A stretch of DNA of 64,000 bases from positions 8,434,501 to 8,498,500 of the forward strand of contig OX419761.1 in assembly GCA_948567375.1 (NCBI GenBank), given 5' to 3'. The notes under the pieces are model-generated. The model ran no database searches and had not been told where the DNA came from. It was given only the letters and a program-made list of their open reading frames with translations. Numbering within the stretch: position 1 is the first letter of the stretch; each line of letters begins with the position of its first letter. This DNA is from Lunularia cruciata (taxonomy: Eukaryota > Streptophyta > Marchantiopsida > Lunulariales > Lunulariaceae). A program made the translations under genes and the position numbers. Shown here one piece after another: positions 44,995 through 57,960 of this stretch.

Positions 44995-45400
44995 ATTTTT
45001 TTTGTAAACTTAGGAATTTTTCATACTTTGTAAATAGATACCTAGATTAATATGAGAAGTAGTGTTAGTAAATTGGAAGTAGAAAACTAAGTTGATTACA
45101 CGCACATTTACCCAACATTAAGTTTAGGATTAGCAGATAAGATATGATCAAGATTGAACGGTTTAGTTTTATTTAGGAAATCTCCATCTAGAGTAGCCAT
45201 TGGATCTTTCCGTGGCCAAGTAGGAAATGTATAAAAGGCTTAGGCCTGATGTTCACAAAGTCCATTTGCATCCTCTTTTGCAAATAAATATGAAGTTTAT
45301 ACCATCAAGACTCATGAGTCGGTGTATATGTATTAGTTTGCACTCTGAATTAATATAGTATGCTTTGTTAATTTAGGAGTAACAATTCCTGAGATACAAG
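44995..45400 (+). repeat. LTR-like segment with TATA and polyadenylation signals
   Basis: TATAAAAGGC near 45230 is followed about 50 bp later by AATAAATATGAAG. This arrangement suits the U3-R part of an LTR downstream of the decayed frame. No second copy was found in the window, so LTR status is unproven. Confidence 0.35.
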
Positions 45401-45430
45401 ATGAAGCATTGGAGTGCAGTGTTTCATTTG

Positions 45431-47300
45431 TGTGGAACTCTACTGCATCACTTTATGAGTTCTGTTAGGGTCAAGATCAATACAGTAACTAGTAACTGAC
45501 CTATGCAGGTCTGGTGTCTTGTCAAGTAACACCCCTATGTATGATTGAGTACTGCAAATTGTTTCATACTCCCATAACATTGTGCCTTCTGGGAAGGGTA
45601 GAATGTTATTTTACTATCATAGTCTTCAGAGTGATGGAAATTCTGAAACCTCTTACTCTGGTTTAGTTAACAAAGTCCTCAGACACCATTTGTGCAAGGT
45701 GGTAGTGGGCTGCATTTTGCATAGCTTGTGGCGAGAGTAATGTACAAATTGTGGCTCCTACAAGCAATGCTATGGTAGTTTGAGGCTTGGATGGACAAAG
45801 AGTTTCCAGAACAAAGAGTTTGAACAAAGTGATCAAAGAGTTTCTAGAACATAGTGACCTTTGTTACAAATGAACCCACCCGTTCTTAGGAATCCCCTAG
45901 ATTTCACCTTTTAGTACACAGGAGAATAGATTTTTTAGAGTTTCATAGTGTCCCTAGTTTTGGTGACATTATCCTCTTCTGGAATGACATTGCCCAAGAT
46001 TTTAAACAAAAGATAATAGATTGTCATTGTTGTGACCCCATTCTTCTTGTTTAAGTCAATTAAAACTCTTATCCTTGAGGGAATAACCCATTCTTACCTA
46101 TTATACCACAATTACATTGCTACTTAGTCACCACATAGTGAACCTAAGTTTAAATGGAGTTAATAATGAACTCTAAGAAAAGAGAGAATTTCCACAAGAG
46201 AGAATATCAACTCTGTTGAGTGAAGCCACATCAATAATAATGCTAGTGAGGAGATGAGAGTGAATTTTCTCACTACTATCTACTGAACTATCTTAGAATC
46301 CTTGGGTATCATGTCTATGAATACAAAGAGTATCGTACAAGTAGTGGATCGTGAGCTGCAACTAGAAATAAAAAATCTCTTTGAGTATACTTTCATAATG
46401 GATCTCCCTTGTTAGCGCTAATATGGTGGGAACTAATAAGGGAGCTATTAAGTCCTATATGTCTATAGAAAAGTTGATGGTCCTATAGGTCATTGTATGA
46501 TTACCAAGTATTTGAGGCTAGAAAAAACACTATCAACTAATAAGATAGCTCTTAACTCCTACATCACTAGGAAAGCTAATAGTACTAAAGCCTATTGTAT
46601 GAGTACCGAGTATTTGAGGCTAAATACAACAAAAAGAAAATAATAAACTATGTACATTAGTTTAAACATATTTTGTCCTTTGCCAAGGATGTCATATACC
46701 AAGTAGGATTTATCTCTAAAAGTAATATGGACTAGTTTCTTGCGGAGAAAACATAAACTGTTTTTCATTAGAAAAATAGGAATTCGTTATTGTACAGAGA
46801 AAAAGTTTATTTATGTGTTATATTTATCACACCTCATAATTGGAGGTCATTGGAGCATCTGAAATGGAAGAATTGTTACAAGGGTGTACTTGTTTCTTGT
46901 TTTCTCCACTTTTAGATAAATTATACTGGTATCAAGAAAAGGAAATAGTGAAAAATTGAATTATCATAGGTAGTTCTGATTGGGACATGATGTACCTGGC
47001 TTTTAAAGTTACCCTGTAAAATATTAAACGTAACCCATTCAAATTGAATACGCTTTGCCATAGATCTTTGATGTCTTCCTATCCGTTATACGTAAGGCTT
47101 TTGAATATCTACACTTCCAATTTTATAGCTTTATTCAAGTCATTGGAGGTCATATTCCTTGCTACCGTGTACTCCTTTTTCTTTGCTCTTTACAATTTGT
47201 TTTAATCGTTCGTTTTATTTCCTTATCTTTTGACTCAACGGTTTTAAGTTCGACTTCCTTGAGCATCTAACTGCCACACACCCGCTAATTTATATATTAA
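45431..47300. other. AT-rich sequence; one tandem duplication
   Basis: Two diverged units at about 46439-46520 and 46550-46623 share a GAAAGCTAATAG/GAAAAGTTGATGG block and ACCAAGTATTTGAGGCTA/ACCGAGTATTTGAGGCTA. Nothing else was recognised. Confidence 0.4.
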
Positions 47301-49200
47301 CCCCACATATTTACTTTGGGGGTGCTAGTGAACAAACGTGCACTGGTTTAAAACTAGGGGGTGAATCTCTCCCCAGCCGTGAATGATCCCCATTCCCGCA
47401 CTCCGCCTCTTACTGCCTGGAACTTAAAATTTGTCCCACTTTCTTAATAGGATTTTGTATAGATCTAGTGTATACACCCATGCATTGGGCCCGGAGATTT
47501 CTTCACAGGGTGCTTTTATGAAAACGGTCGTCTCCACCTCCCACCTCCTGCCCCCTTTTGCTTTGGAGGTAAAGGGTGAGAAGGAAACCTTCATGGAAAT
47601 CAAACCTTTAGTGTTGATGCCCACAAGATCTTCCAGATTGAAATGAACTAGGTTTACGTCATATGTGGGGTGCTCTAGAGGCCAAACCGGGACATTAAAG
47701 TTGTATAGTCTTCGTAGTAAAGCACAGAATCGGGTTCAATCATGATTACCTGGTCAGCCCCTCGAACTTGCGCTTGATGACGAAAGCTTACCTGAAGAAC
47801 ATAAAGGAGAGTGTGGGCTCATCACCGCGAATATTGCAGTTGGGCTGAGGATTGATGTGACCAAAAGTAGCAATAGGTTTTCTTCTTTGATCAGTATGGT
47901 ATAATAGGTGACCAAAAAAGTAGCATCATGGCGCTCGTCTTGGTAATTGTGGCGAATATAAACCCAAGGATCGGCCCGCTCTTTACCCAGACGCGTGAGT
48001 TCTGGAGTGATCTAATTTCGCGCTGGTAGTTCATATCCGGAACATGTACCAGCGTTGTGCTTCTAAGGCCAAGTCATGTACGGTACGATGCTGGACCATC
48101 AGCAGCAATGTGATAGTTAACGGGTGTATGTCGAGCCACAACAAAACAATCTGCTAGCTAAAGCGTTTCTCAGTCTGAGTCGCTCAGTTCAAAGAGTTCT
48201 TGATCTATCACAGTTCCTTTCTTCTGGTGTTCGATTAGTGATCTCCCGTAACTTTGTGAAGCGACAGCGTGATTTGGAGGTGGGTCATCATGAGGGTTCC
48301 CTCGGAAGGAGATATGACGGTGTCGATGATAGAGTTTTGGGTATATGTGCTGGTCCTTGTCAACGTTGTCAGCAGTCAGTTTTAAGAAAATTGTTCCTGA
48401 ACTTCTAGGATTAACACCAGACCAACAAACCTGCAGCCCCCCGAAGGACCACACTCTGAAATTGTCATTAAGTAATATGATACTCATGTTCTTTCAGCTT
48501 TTTGATTTGTTCGGCTCGGGCCTTCATCCCCTTTCGCACTTGTTTGTGCCTTGAATATCTCTTTCGTTTTCCTTCGGGGTGTATACTGTTGTGCCTCAGG
48601 CCATCTTATTCCCAGTCCATATCAGGTCGGTGGAATCCCGGTGAGTTAAGGAGATGAAAGACGGGCCCGGCCGCAATCGTCGGGTCCCCATTCGTTTCAC
48701 AAGGTTCTACGTGAGCAGATTCAGCGCATGAGTCTGAATCAACGCAACAGCAGGTAGAAGGTGACCTGTACAGGAATACGTTGAGCTCAATACATGTCTG
48801 TGAGGTTGAAGTATTCCACCATCGGGGAGGGATGGGCGTCTCACAAGGTGCAAATTTCTTGATGCAATTGCCTTCAGCTTGAAAATTCTCTCCAAATGTT
48901 TAACTTCCGTTGCTTTGATTTGTGAAACTCCTATACTGTTTATGATGATCTTGAAGTTTTAGAAACGGATCTATTCTATCTATCATAGTTATATTTTAGT
49001 CTGTAAGTTTCAGTTTGAAAGATGAAGAATCAATAGATGTTTTTTAGCTTGTAAATTTCAATTCGAAGGACTTCCGATCATTTGCTTGAAGTTATCAGAT
49101 TCATTTTGAGTCAAACACAACAGTAAATTAGTTTCAAGAAAGTTTCAATTTGAAGTATGTAAGTTAGCTTGAAGTTATTGAGTCATTTTAAAATCAAATA
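47301..49200. other. Higher-GC sequence without recognised gene
   Basis: Composition resembles genic DNA more than repeats, but frames at 47424-47646, 48124-48554 and 48707-48895 show no domain or convincing splice structure. Confidence 0.35.
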
Positions 49201-49211
49201 CAACAATAAAT

Positions 49212-49711
49212 TACCTTCAATTTGAAATATGTAGAATCACCCGTAAATTAACTTCAATAAAGTTTCAGATTGAAGTATGTAAGATCACTAGCTTGAAGTT
49301 ATCAGATTCAGTTAGGATCAAGCACAATAGTTCGTTAGCTTCAAAATTTAGAACCCAATGTCTTAGTGAAGTTATTAGAACCAAAAGTTAGCTCAAGATT
49401 TAGAGCCAAATGTCTTTGTGAAGTTATCAGATTCATGTAGGATCAAGCCCAACAGTAAGTAAACCTTCAATTTGAAATATGTAGAATCACCCGCAAATTA
49501 ACTTCAATAAAGTTTCAGATTGAAGTACGTAAGGTCACTAGCTTGAAGTTATCACATTCATTTAGGATCAAGCACAATAGTTAGTTAGCTTCAAAATTTA
49601 GAACCCAATGTCTTCGTGAAGTTATTAGAACCATAAGTTAGCTCAAGATTTAGAGCCAGATGTCTTTGTGAAGTTATCAGATTCATGTAGGATCAAGCAC
49701 AACAGTAAGTA
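49212..49711. repeat. Exact-period 250-bp tandem repeat, two full units
   Basis: CTTCAATTTGAAATATGTAG occurs at 250-bp spacing (49215 and 49465), and CCGTAAATTA or CCGCAAATTA at 49241 and 49491. Most of each unit aligns without indels. Looser copies of the sub-motifs GAAGTTATCAGATTCAT and AGGATCAAGCACAA extend over 49060-50100. Confidence 0.85.
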
Positions 49712-49995
49712 AACTTCAAGATTCAGAACAGAATGTCTTACAGCCTGTAACTAACTTCAAAATTTAGATCAAAATGTCTCAGCATGTGAGTTTCAAATTG
49801 ATGTAAATATGATCACTTGCGGGAGATTACAAATTCATTTAGGATCAAACACAGACATTAATGAACTTCAAGATTTAGAACCGGATTGATCGTAGAGTTT
49901 ATGATTCTAAATTTCAATTTGAAGTATGCATGATGTCTCTTAGCTTGTGAGTTTCAATTCCAAGATACTACATTTTAGCCTTCGAGTTTCAATTT

Positions 49996-50064
49996 GAAAT
50001 CCGGAATTTCACGCGAGTGAAATTCCGGATTTCAAATTTTCAAATCCGGATTTCACTCGCGTGA
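49996..50064. repeat. Compound palindrome around GAAATCCGGAATTTCAC
   Basis: 49996-50033 is a 38-bp near-perfect palindrome whose arms read GAAATCCGGAATTTCAC around a CGCGAG-type centre. AAATCCGGATTTCACTCGCG then repeats part of an arm at about 50042-50061. A fold-back insertion or replication-slippage product is likely. Confidence 0.85.
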
Positions 50065-50219
50065 AGTAATCAAATTCTTTAGGATCATACACAACCGCAA
50101 GTTAATATCAAGATTTCTTCTAGTAGGTAAATTTTAGTTTGAAATATATAGGATTACTTATGGAAAATTATCACAATGTAGTGAATATCTTTTAACCTAT
50201 AAGTTTCAGTTTGAAATAA

Positions 50220-50420
50220 AATATAAATTTTTTTTTTGTAAAATTTTTAAATTTATTTAAAATAAAATATTATTTTCTTGTTAATTTTTCATTTTTATTA
50301 ATATATTATTCTATTTTTTATATTGTATTAATATATAATAAAATTTATAATAATTTTAGATATTTCAAACTGAAATTTACAGGATAAAAAATATTTACTA
50401 AAAATGATATAAATAAAAAT
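50220..50420. repeat. AT-only low-complexity block
   Basis: Almost pure A and T over about 200 bp. No coding potential. Confidence 0.65.
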
Positions 50421-51985
50421 AATATGAATAGATTCATTTTAAAAACACTCACTTTCATTTCACAAACATATTACTATCAGGGTAAAGAAGCTGAGCAATC
50501 ATGCATGTCTCATCAATTGCCACCAAGTATGAGACTTGTGGGGAGCGCACAATGTTAGACCATGATACGAGCCAGTCTATATATATATATATAGCGATCA
50601 ACAATCGCAGGAAGCTTACTCGTCCCCTGTTATAGTTCATATTTGGCGTACTCATTGACTTGAACTGCTAATGCAATTCGCAACTGGAAGCTTCCATGAT
50701 ATGCTATGTATGTTACAGAAAAGAGATGTTAAGACTTTAATGAGGCCACCATTTTGAACGTTAAAATAGTAATGGTGGCTCATTTTCTTCTGGCATTTAC
50801 TGAGTAGCATTGCGAGCAGCAAGGCTCTTGAAATTCAACTTCTGAGATGTGCATTTCCTGCTCTGATCGCTAACCAGTTCGTGAGCAACATTGACTCCAG
50901 GAAATGAGCTAACCGGGAGTAATACTCATCTCCTGTCGTCAAACTAATACTTGCCGCTTGTAAAAATCAGTGTTATTTGCTCGACAACAGCTGTAAGTCG
51001 CTGACGGGAAGGAGGGAACTCTCATTGCTTTTCGTTTAAAGATAGTTACTCAAATCAAACATTGGGACTAGCATGTGCAAGTCGATATAAAACTAGAAGG
51101 TCTACTGTTGTCTCATCACGAATGAATCAAACGTCTGCATCTGACAGGAGGTCAAACAGACCCGTTCGAAAATCTTCAGTTATTGTCCTAGAGATTCTAC
51201 TGTCAAAGATTCATGAGATCTCCAGGCTTATTATGATCCTCGATATTCATGTACCGGAGTAGCATCCTCTAACCACTCTTTCTACTCTTCTCGGAAGTTC
51301 AGTGACTAAAAAATAATAAACAGAAAACCTTATATCAAGATATTTTGGCCGCCAGATCCTCAAACTGAAACTAAATACTGACCTTGAAATAGATTTGAAT
51401 ATTACTGATTGCTTGTTGACTTCCTGTCACCAAGTATATATATATAAAGCCAGCTGCCAGCTGTATCCACGTTCTATCCTCACAGAGACTTGGTGATTTT
51501 GTCCAGATTATCAGCACAGAAGAAAAGACTATACAGATATAGAGAACGCATAAGCAGCCTGGTGGCAGTTGGCTCTTTAATGAACCACGATGGCTCCACT
51601 TCAGATCGTGAAAGTCAACAGGATAATACCGCACCGAAAATATTTAGTGCCTGCAAACACCATGGTCTGATCTTACCTTTGTAGTTACAATAGAAAATTG
51701 ATGGCAGTTACTTCCCGGCCGTGCCAAGCACGGTTCTGAAGATGCTGTAAATGTAACAGTTCATCATAGTTCGAATTTGGTTAGTGCATTTCGATGTCTG
51801 TACTGGATGCATGGATCAGGTACAGTGTCTCAGCGACTATCTGACATTGACATGTAAAGACTTCACCTGTATTTGCTGACATGCTTAATTTGAGAAATGT
51901 GAATGACTCAAGGAAAGATCAGCGCCTGAGGTTCCCAGAAAACCTCCAGCTGGGAAAGCAGCTATAATGTGCTTGAGACAGTCGA
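50421..51985. other. Sequence without recognised gene
   Basis: A TATATATATATATATA microsatellite lies near 50580. No frame carries a recognisable domain. Confidence 0.35.
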
Positions 51986-51988
51986 CCT

Positions 51989-52056
51989 TTTTCATCTCTC
52001 CCTTGTACGGCTTGATGGGTCTTCCCACCCTTCATTTTTTCTACGCGGTCGTCCTT
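51989..52056 (+). mobile_element. Short LINE tail, plus orientation
   Basis: It reads CATCTCTCCCTTGTACGGCT, then TGATGGGTCTTCCCACCC and CTACGCGGTCGTCCTTTCCC, matching the last part of the LINE 3' end seen at 35102-35203. It is truncated before the hairpin. No clear target duplication was found. Confidence 0.75.
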
Positions 52057-52313
52057 TCCCTTTAGTCCTCTAGTTGTTAGAGGATCTTCACGGTAGTGGA
52101 TAAATAACACTGTCAGAGTTTACAAACTCGAGAAATTGACTGCTGATGAAATTTTGGTCCATTGTAATGTTACCAAAGCGTCTGTTGGAACGTACTTTGT
52201 GCCCCCGCGTGATCTTTGCATAGTTTATAACCCACGCCTAAAAGGCTTGCGCTTCTCTTCACGTTGATCCAGATCCTAGTGCACAAGTAAATGTTCTCCT
52301 TTAAATTCGTATA

Positions 52314-54916
52314 CAGAGTAAAATCTCCCAATAGTGACACACATCTGTACTGGCGATTCGATGTCACTATTGAGAGAGGTTGTCACTAACCAGAAGAAAG
52401 TGCGCAGCCTCTAGCCTGGCATGAGTCTAGACGGTCTTAATGTTCTGGAACTTGGGAACCTGAACTACACCTCTTTTTCACATTCTCGCTATTTATCCGC
52501 TCGACATTCTTGAGCATTCTGTAACTTGGATGCTATTTATCTGTGGGAGTCTAGAACGTTCTTGAGCATTCTAGAACTTGGGTCTTGGGTGCCCGACCTA
52601 CACACATTCTCGTTATTTATCCATGTGAATCTCAACGTTCTTGTGCATTCTGGAACTTGGGTGCCCGATCTACACACCTTTTTCCCACTCTCGCTATTTA
52701 TCTGCGTGAGTCTCGACTGGTCTTGAGCATTCTGGAACTTGGACGCACGACCTACACACCTTTTTACCACTCTCACTATTTTTCCTTTTGATCCTGCGGT
52801 GATTGGTGTTGGAGTTACTTTATTGCTGAATTTTAATTTGATAATCTACAGGCATGTTGGTTAATGTCAAGATGCATAGGCATTTGGACGGGATTGCAAA
52901 GTTGGAGGTTATGGATTTTTTCAGTCAACCTGGAGCCACCCATGAACAAGCGGCATTGCATTTTGTAGTGGCACATCCAACTGTGACCAAAATCTGGAAA
53001 GAGGTAGAACTCATTAAGCAGGTGGCATCTGATTCAAATCAAATTGGGTTGAAAAAGTTTTGACATCAATTCGAGTGCAACCGCCTACTGATATGGTGCA
53101 TCAATGGCATATGTGTGTTGAGATTGATGCACCCACATTGAATGTGACTGATGAGGTGCTAAAAAATAAGGCTTTATTTTTCAGAGACAAGATCTTGCAG
53201 GACTCCACCAAATGTCTGAAACCATCAGACGGAGTTGCTCTGCAGGCATTTATTGCCTCTAATGGATGGACTGAGAAGTATTTGAATCGTGTCTTGAAAA
53301 CTAGCAAGAAGAAGTATGGAGAACACAACAGCCTCAATCAGATGCAAGTTGAGAAGTGTTTGCATGAAATTCACAAAATGCTAAATCATGTCCCTCTTGA
53401 ATGCACTATCAACATTGACGAGTAAGCTCTACAACATCACCACATCATCAAGATCATTCTCATAGTCAATACAGATGGTCGTGATGTCAAGCGCAGCAAA
53501 GAACAAATCACAATGATTCTCAGAGTTAGCTCTTTAGGCGAGAAGTTTTGCACTCAGGTTATTACAAAGAGTGCACGTCCATGCGCTTTGAAGAATATTC
53601 TTGATACAGGTAAGGCATTTGGTATTATTTATGACCACCAAGCCAAAGCTTGGCAAGACACATCCTTGTATATGCACTTGCTGCACACATACAACAAAAT
53701 TTGCCAAGCAACTCAACAACATCTTCTATATCCTCCAGGATAACTGTTCATCACATGTTTGTGTGGCTAAATTTTTTGATCCAACAAGCTTACAAGAGAC
53801 GCTCTTCAAGTATGAGAATCTATGCATCATTTTCTTTCCACCCAATGCTACTAGCAATTGTCAACCTCTTGATCAAGGCGTCATTTGCTCTTTCAAAGCA
53901 CACTTTTGCCGTGCCCAACTGAACCATCTTCTTTCTAAGTATGAAATTTGGCAAACTAGTGAACTTGCACCAGCTTCTCAATTTCCAAACAATGACCATA
54001 TGCACTTGCGCAATGTGCTTAGTTGGTCAAATCAGCATCAGATGGTATCAAAGAGAACACTATTTGACGGTGTTTTGTCAAAGCAGATTGTCTCCTTGTT
54101 GTTACAAACGTCATTGCCAATCAGTATATCGATCACTCTACACCTAGCTCTAATCAAGCTGTCAATGACTTAGTGATAATGCTGAGAGAAATTTGATAGA
54201 GGAATCTTTCTTGGCATCATTGGGTCTTGATGACAAAAATTTGAACAGGTTGCTGAAGAACTCATTGAAATGGGTGCAGTTGATGTTATTGGTGACCATG
54301 AGGTTGATGATGATCACATTGTCCAGTCTGTTCTTGAACAGCACAACCTAATGCAGAATTCCAGAAATATTGATGACAATGATGTTAAAGAGATCCCACC
54401 TTTGATAAGCATTGAGCAAGCAAATTGGGCCATCACAGATTTAATCAACTTTCTCTCTCTCAAATCATTGCTATCTCCAGAATGTCAAAGCAACCTGCTT
54501 TCCAACCTTCAAAAAGCTTGTAGACTGCTGATTCATCAACAGAAGGTTGAGAAAAATAGGTTGCTAAAACAATCAGTGTTGTTGATGTATTTTACCTTGG
54601 TCTAACCAGAATACCCTTAGTGAATGGAGAGAATGTTGGGATTTGAAGTTTAATAAAGATAAAGCATTAATCTGGTGCCACATTCCCCTTTCACACAACC
54701 CATAATAACACTCTTGAAACACATATAGGATGTTACCTCCATATTTACACTATAGAACTATCACTATTGGCACCATCATGTCAATATTGCCCAACTGTGA
54801 CGGACTGTTATTATTGAGCATGTTTATTGGTTCTAGAATAATTGTTCTAGGGTTCTTGGTCACTAATGAGAGGATGTTACTCATACAAGGTGGCACTATT
54901 GGGAGGCTTTACTCTA
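52314..54916 (+). mobile_element. Pogo/Tigger-like DNA transposon, copy 2
   Basis: A 2603-bp element beginning CAGAGTAAAATCTCCCAATA and ending GGGAGGCTTTACTCTA, flanked by TA on both sides. It is collinear with copy 1 in the opposite orientation, about 13.6 kb away. The left end contains a nested inverted repeat, AATAGTGACA against TGTCACTATT. Subterminal repeats occupy 52420-52790. Confidence 0.88.
52854..54605 (+). pseudogene. Pogo-like DDE transposase (copy 2, broken)
   Basis: Domain order matches copy 1: helix-turn-helix (52854-53063; IAKLEVMDFFSQPGATHEQA), CENP-B-type region with ASNGW, and ECTINIDE with the first Asp. Next come LQDNCSSHV with the second Asp, PPNATSNCQPLDQG with the third, and an acidic tail ending near 54605. 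Lesions include a one-base-shorter A run near 53055 that shifts the frame, a stop directly after INIDE at 53423, and further frameshifts between 53513 and 54173. The copy cannot make a full transposase. Confidence 0.85.
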
Positions 54917-55089
54917 TAGCAGAAAATCTTGCTCATGCAAATAAGTATTGGTTCTCTTCAAGCTTCATCCAGCATCAAAACCATAGTACATGTGGTACTT
55001 TGGACAGGTTTGCAACCGCAATAAGATTTCCACTCGGCGCATGCACAAATTTGGTGGAACCATAAACAATGCAACAATCACTTGGAGGT

Positions 55090-57960
55090 AAAGAAAAAGG
55101 TGACAACCAAAGATAACAAGCTTAATGGGGCCTTAAGCAGGATGGGAATACACCACCAAGCCCGTATAAGGATCTAACATAAGAGGTAAACTGAAGCAAA
55201 GCTTCAATAGTGTTGGTATGAGAAATCACTCCTACAACACCTAAGATATCTGAGCTATGGCATGATCTACATATCCCAAGAGAAGAGTTTAAATAGAGAC
55301 AAGCTTCAATCATATTGATATGAGAAATCACTCCTACAATACCTAAGATATCTAAGCTATAGTATGATCTACATATCTTGGGAGAAGCATCACCTAGTGT
55401 GATTGCTTTCCTAAGGATTGCACTAGCCACTAATCTATGGAGAGAAATAAATACATGTTTGAAGTACATTACAAAGTAGTAAAGTAAGAGTGGTACCCCT
55501 TAGTGGTACTCTTACATCTACTATGATAAGCTCTAGTGCATTCCTTAACAAATGTGTCAAACATCATACTCATTGCTATATGTAACTCTAAAGCTTGAGG
55601 AACAAAGAAATGACCTTGTTGCATACCCCTATACTTGGAAGCTTTGGTTGATACTATGATAAGCTGTAGTGCATTCCTTAAAAATGTGTCCAACATCATA
55701 TTCATTGCTATATATAACTCCTAGACTAGAGGAACAAAGAAATGACCTTGTTTCATACCCCTAGACTTGGAGACTTTGTTTGTTGTCACTCTGTTCATTG
55801 CACATCTAGGAGGATTTGTAATTTGTGTAATCATCTTTCCAAAATTGCATCATGTGTGGGATTTTTTACCGCAATATCCTCTATTGTCATCTAATCATCT
55901 CAAACCAAATACAAATTTTCTCTAACTTATGTTGTCTTTAAAGCATATTAATACTTCCCAAGTGAGGTATCTACTCTCTTGTGCCATGTCAAATACTATA
56001 TCCTTGATGATATCATATATAAGTATTCTCTATCATCCAAAAGGACACCAAATCACATGGATACTTAATGCATCTAGTGTAATACAACACTCACAAGTGA
56101 GTAGTGAAGATTCAAATGAGTAGACCAAACCTAGGCAAAACCTCATTGCAATAGAGAAAATATTTGGGGTGAGTCAAAATGCCCTAATGCAAGGTAAAGC
56201 TAGGATCCAAAAGCTTGTATTGTTACCAAAGCAAGGGCAAAGACATACATTAGTAGCACAAGGAATGGACGAGTCAACTAAGAGAGAATATAGTGCAAGT
56301 TGAAATTGTCAATCTATCAAGGAAGATTGCACACCTTTAGTCCAATTAGAAGACAAGGAAGCATAGGATTGAAGGCCATCTTGTGCTTGTAGACAAGTTA
56401 TCTCTTGTATGTCACAATAGCACTTGGGGAGAAAAAGATCACTCTTCCATCTCAATCATATATGTCTCCAAGACTAGCCTCTCAATAACCACAAATAGGA
56501 AGAAAGTAAAGGTGCCTAGAGAGCACAACCTCTCAAAAATACTATAGTTACCATCTTTTGGATAAAAAATAGACCTACCTCTTTGCACAAGATTAATAGT
56601 GATATCTATATATATGCTAAATCCCTTATTACACACTCAAATATTCCTTGGTTCAACAGTCTCACCAAAGACTCTCATGATCTTCTTACATAAAACTCTC
56701 AAACTTGATAGGAAGGTGAAAGAACGAAGAATCATGCAAAGTAGGTCAGTTGGCCAATGTGAAATACTAGAGAAAAGTATAACAAATTCCACCAACAGAT
56801 CTCCTAATAAGGTCATCCACATGAAGAATATATCTAAGAAGTATGAGACAAAATCCTTGGATCCTATTGATATTCCATGAATACCAAGGCCATATATAAA
56901 TATGATACATCCTTTTAGAAGTTGGAGGTGAAGAGGGATATCTAAAAAGGACCATGTTCTACACTTTGACACCTTGATCCTCAAGCCTACAAGATGAATC
57001 TTGGTTGTCAAGTGGTCAGAAGCTTGCCTATTGATCTACAAGGCTCACTATATGTGTATCATTTTCCAAGGAGTGAAATGCACAACCTTGAATAGCCAAA
57101 GTACTAAATAAGAGAACTCTAAAGTGAGCCATGGAAAAAAAATCCCCTTAAAAAATCTACTTGTCATGTATCAACAATGGACTCCAAGATAGTGACTTCT
57201 TCTTGTGAGAAACCTAGTTGGTAATAAAGAGAAGAAATAGAACTATAGAAGGATCACATAGAAGGAATAAGACTTTCCAAGGGTCCACCAGCCTCCCTTA
57301 GCTTTCTAGAAAAGGATGCAGATGAGATGCTATTAGAAGCATTCTCAGCATCCACTTGTAAAACATCACACTCTTGATGGATATTTAGGAATAGCTTAAT
57401 GCCTATAGATATAGCCTTACAATCTTCCATTGTAGCAACTTCAAACTGATGTGGATTGAGATGCTATTAGAAGTGAGAATGATGTTGAATTATACTGGTC
57501 TGGCTAACCAGATCCAAAGACCTCCAATAGCAATTGGTCTAATACCTATCGTATCCTTCTACATCACAAGCAATTGACTAACATCTAGCACTTGACTAAT
57601 TTACATTCTAATCTTTCTCTTGCTATTGCTATAGCCACTTGAGACAACTTGGTAAAACCACTAGAGGGATTATCTACTTGGAATTAATCTCTAAGATGCT
57701 CATAAATCATCCCTAACAAACCTCTTGAAGAGAAGTTTGGAGCAATGCATCATACGTGTTCAAAAAGTGATTTATAAAGACATAAAGGCTCCTTAAGCTG
57801 ATAGTCCAATATCTTTAATAGTACTCCCTCCCTTCCAAAGGATGTAAATAAATGGAAAAAATTTATAGTATTACCAATAGGACTAGCCATAGACAAAGGA
57901 TGTAGTGCTTGAGCTACTCTACTATACTTTCTAGCCTAATCCAATATCATCTACTATCTT
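55090..57960 (-). pseudogene. LINE copy 2 with RT remnants, heavily decayed
   Basis: On the minus strand, RT-domain remnants are readable. GIRPIAIGG lies near 57540. LQVDAENASNSISSASFSRK lies near 57350. SIVDT-stop-QVDFLRGFFF near 57130 corresponds to the GVQQGDPLGPLLF block of related LINEs. 56637-57011 continues as the post-RT segment (KVSKCRTWSFLDIP, then IGSKDFVSYFLDIF). 55122-55705 is the C-terminal part homologous to copy 1. Two internal tandem duplications occur, with about 107-bp (55206 and 55313) and about 134-bp (55524 and 55658) periods. Many CG sites of copy 1 are TG or CA here. Confidence 0.75.
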
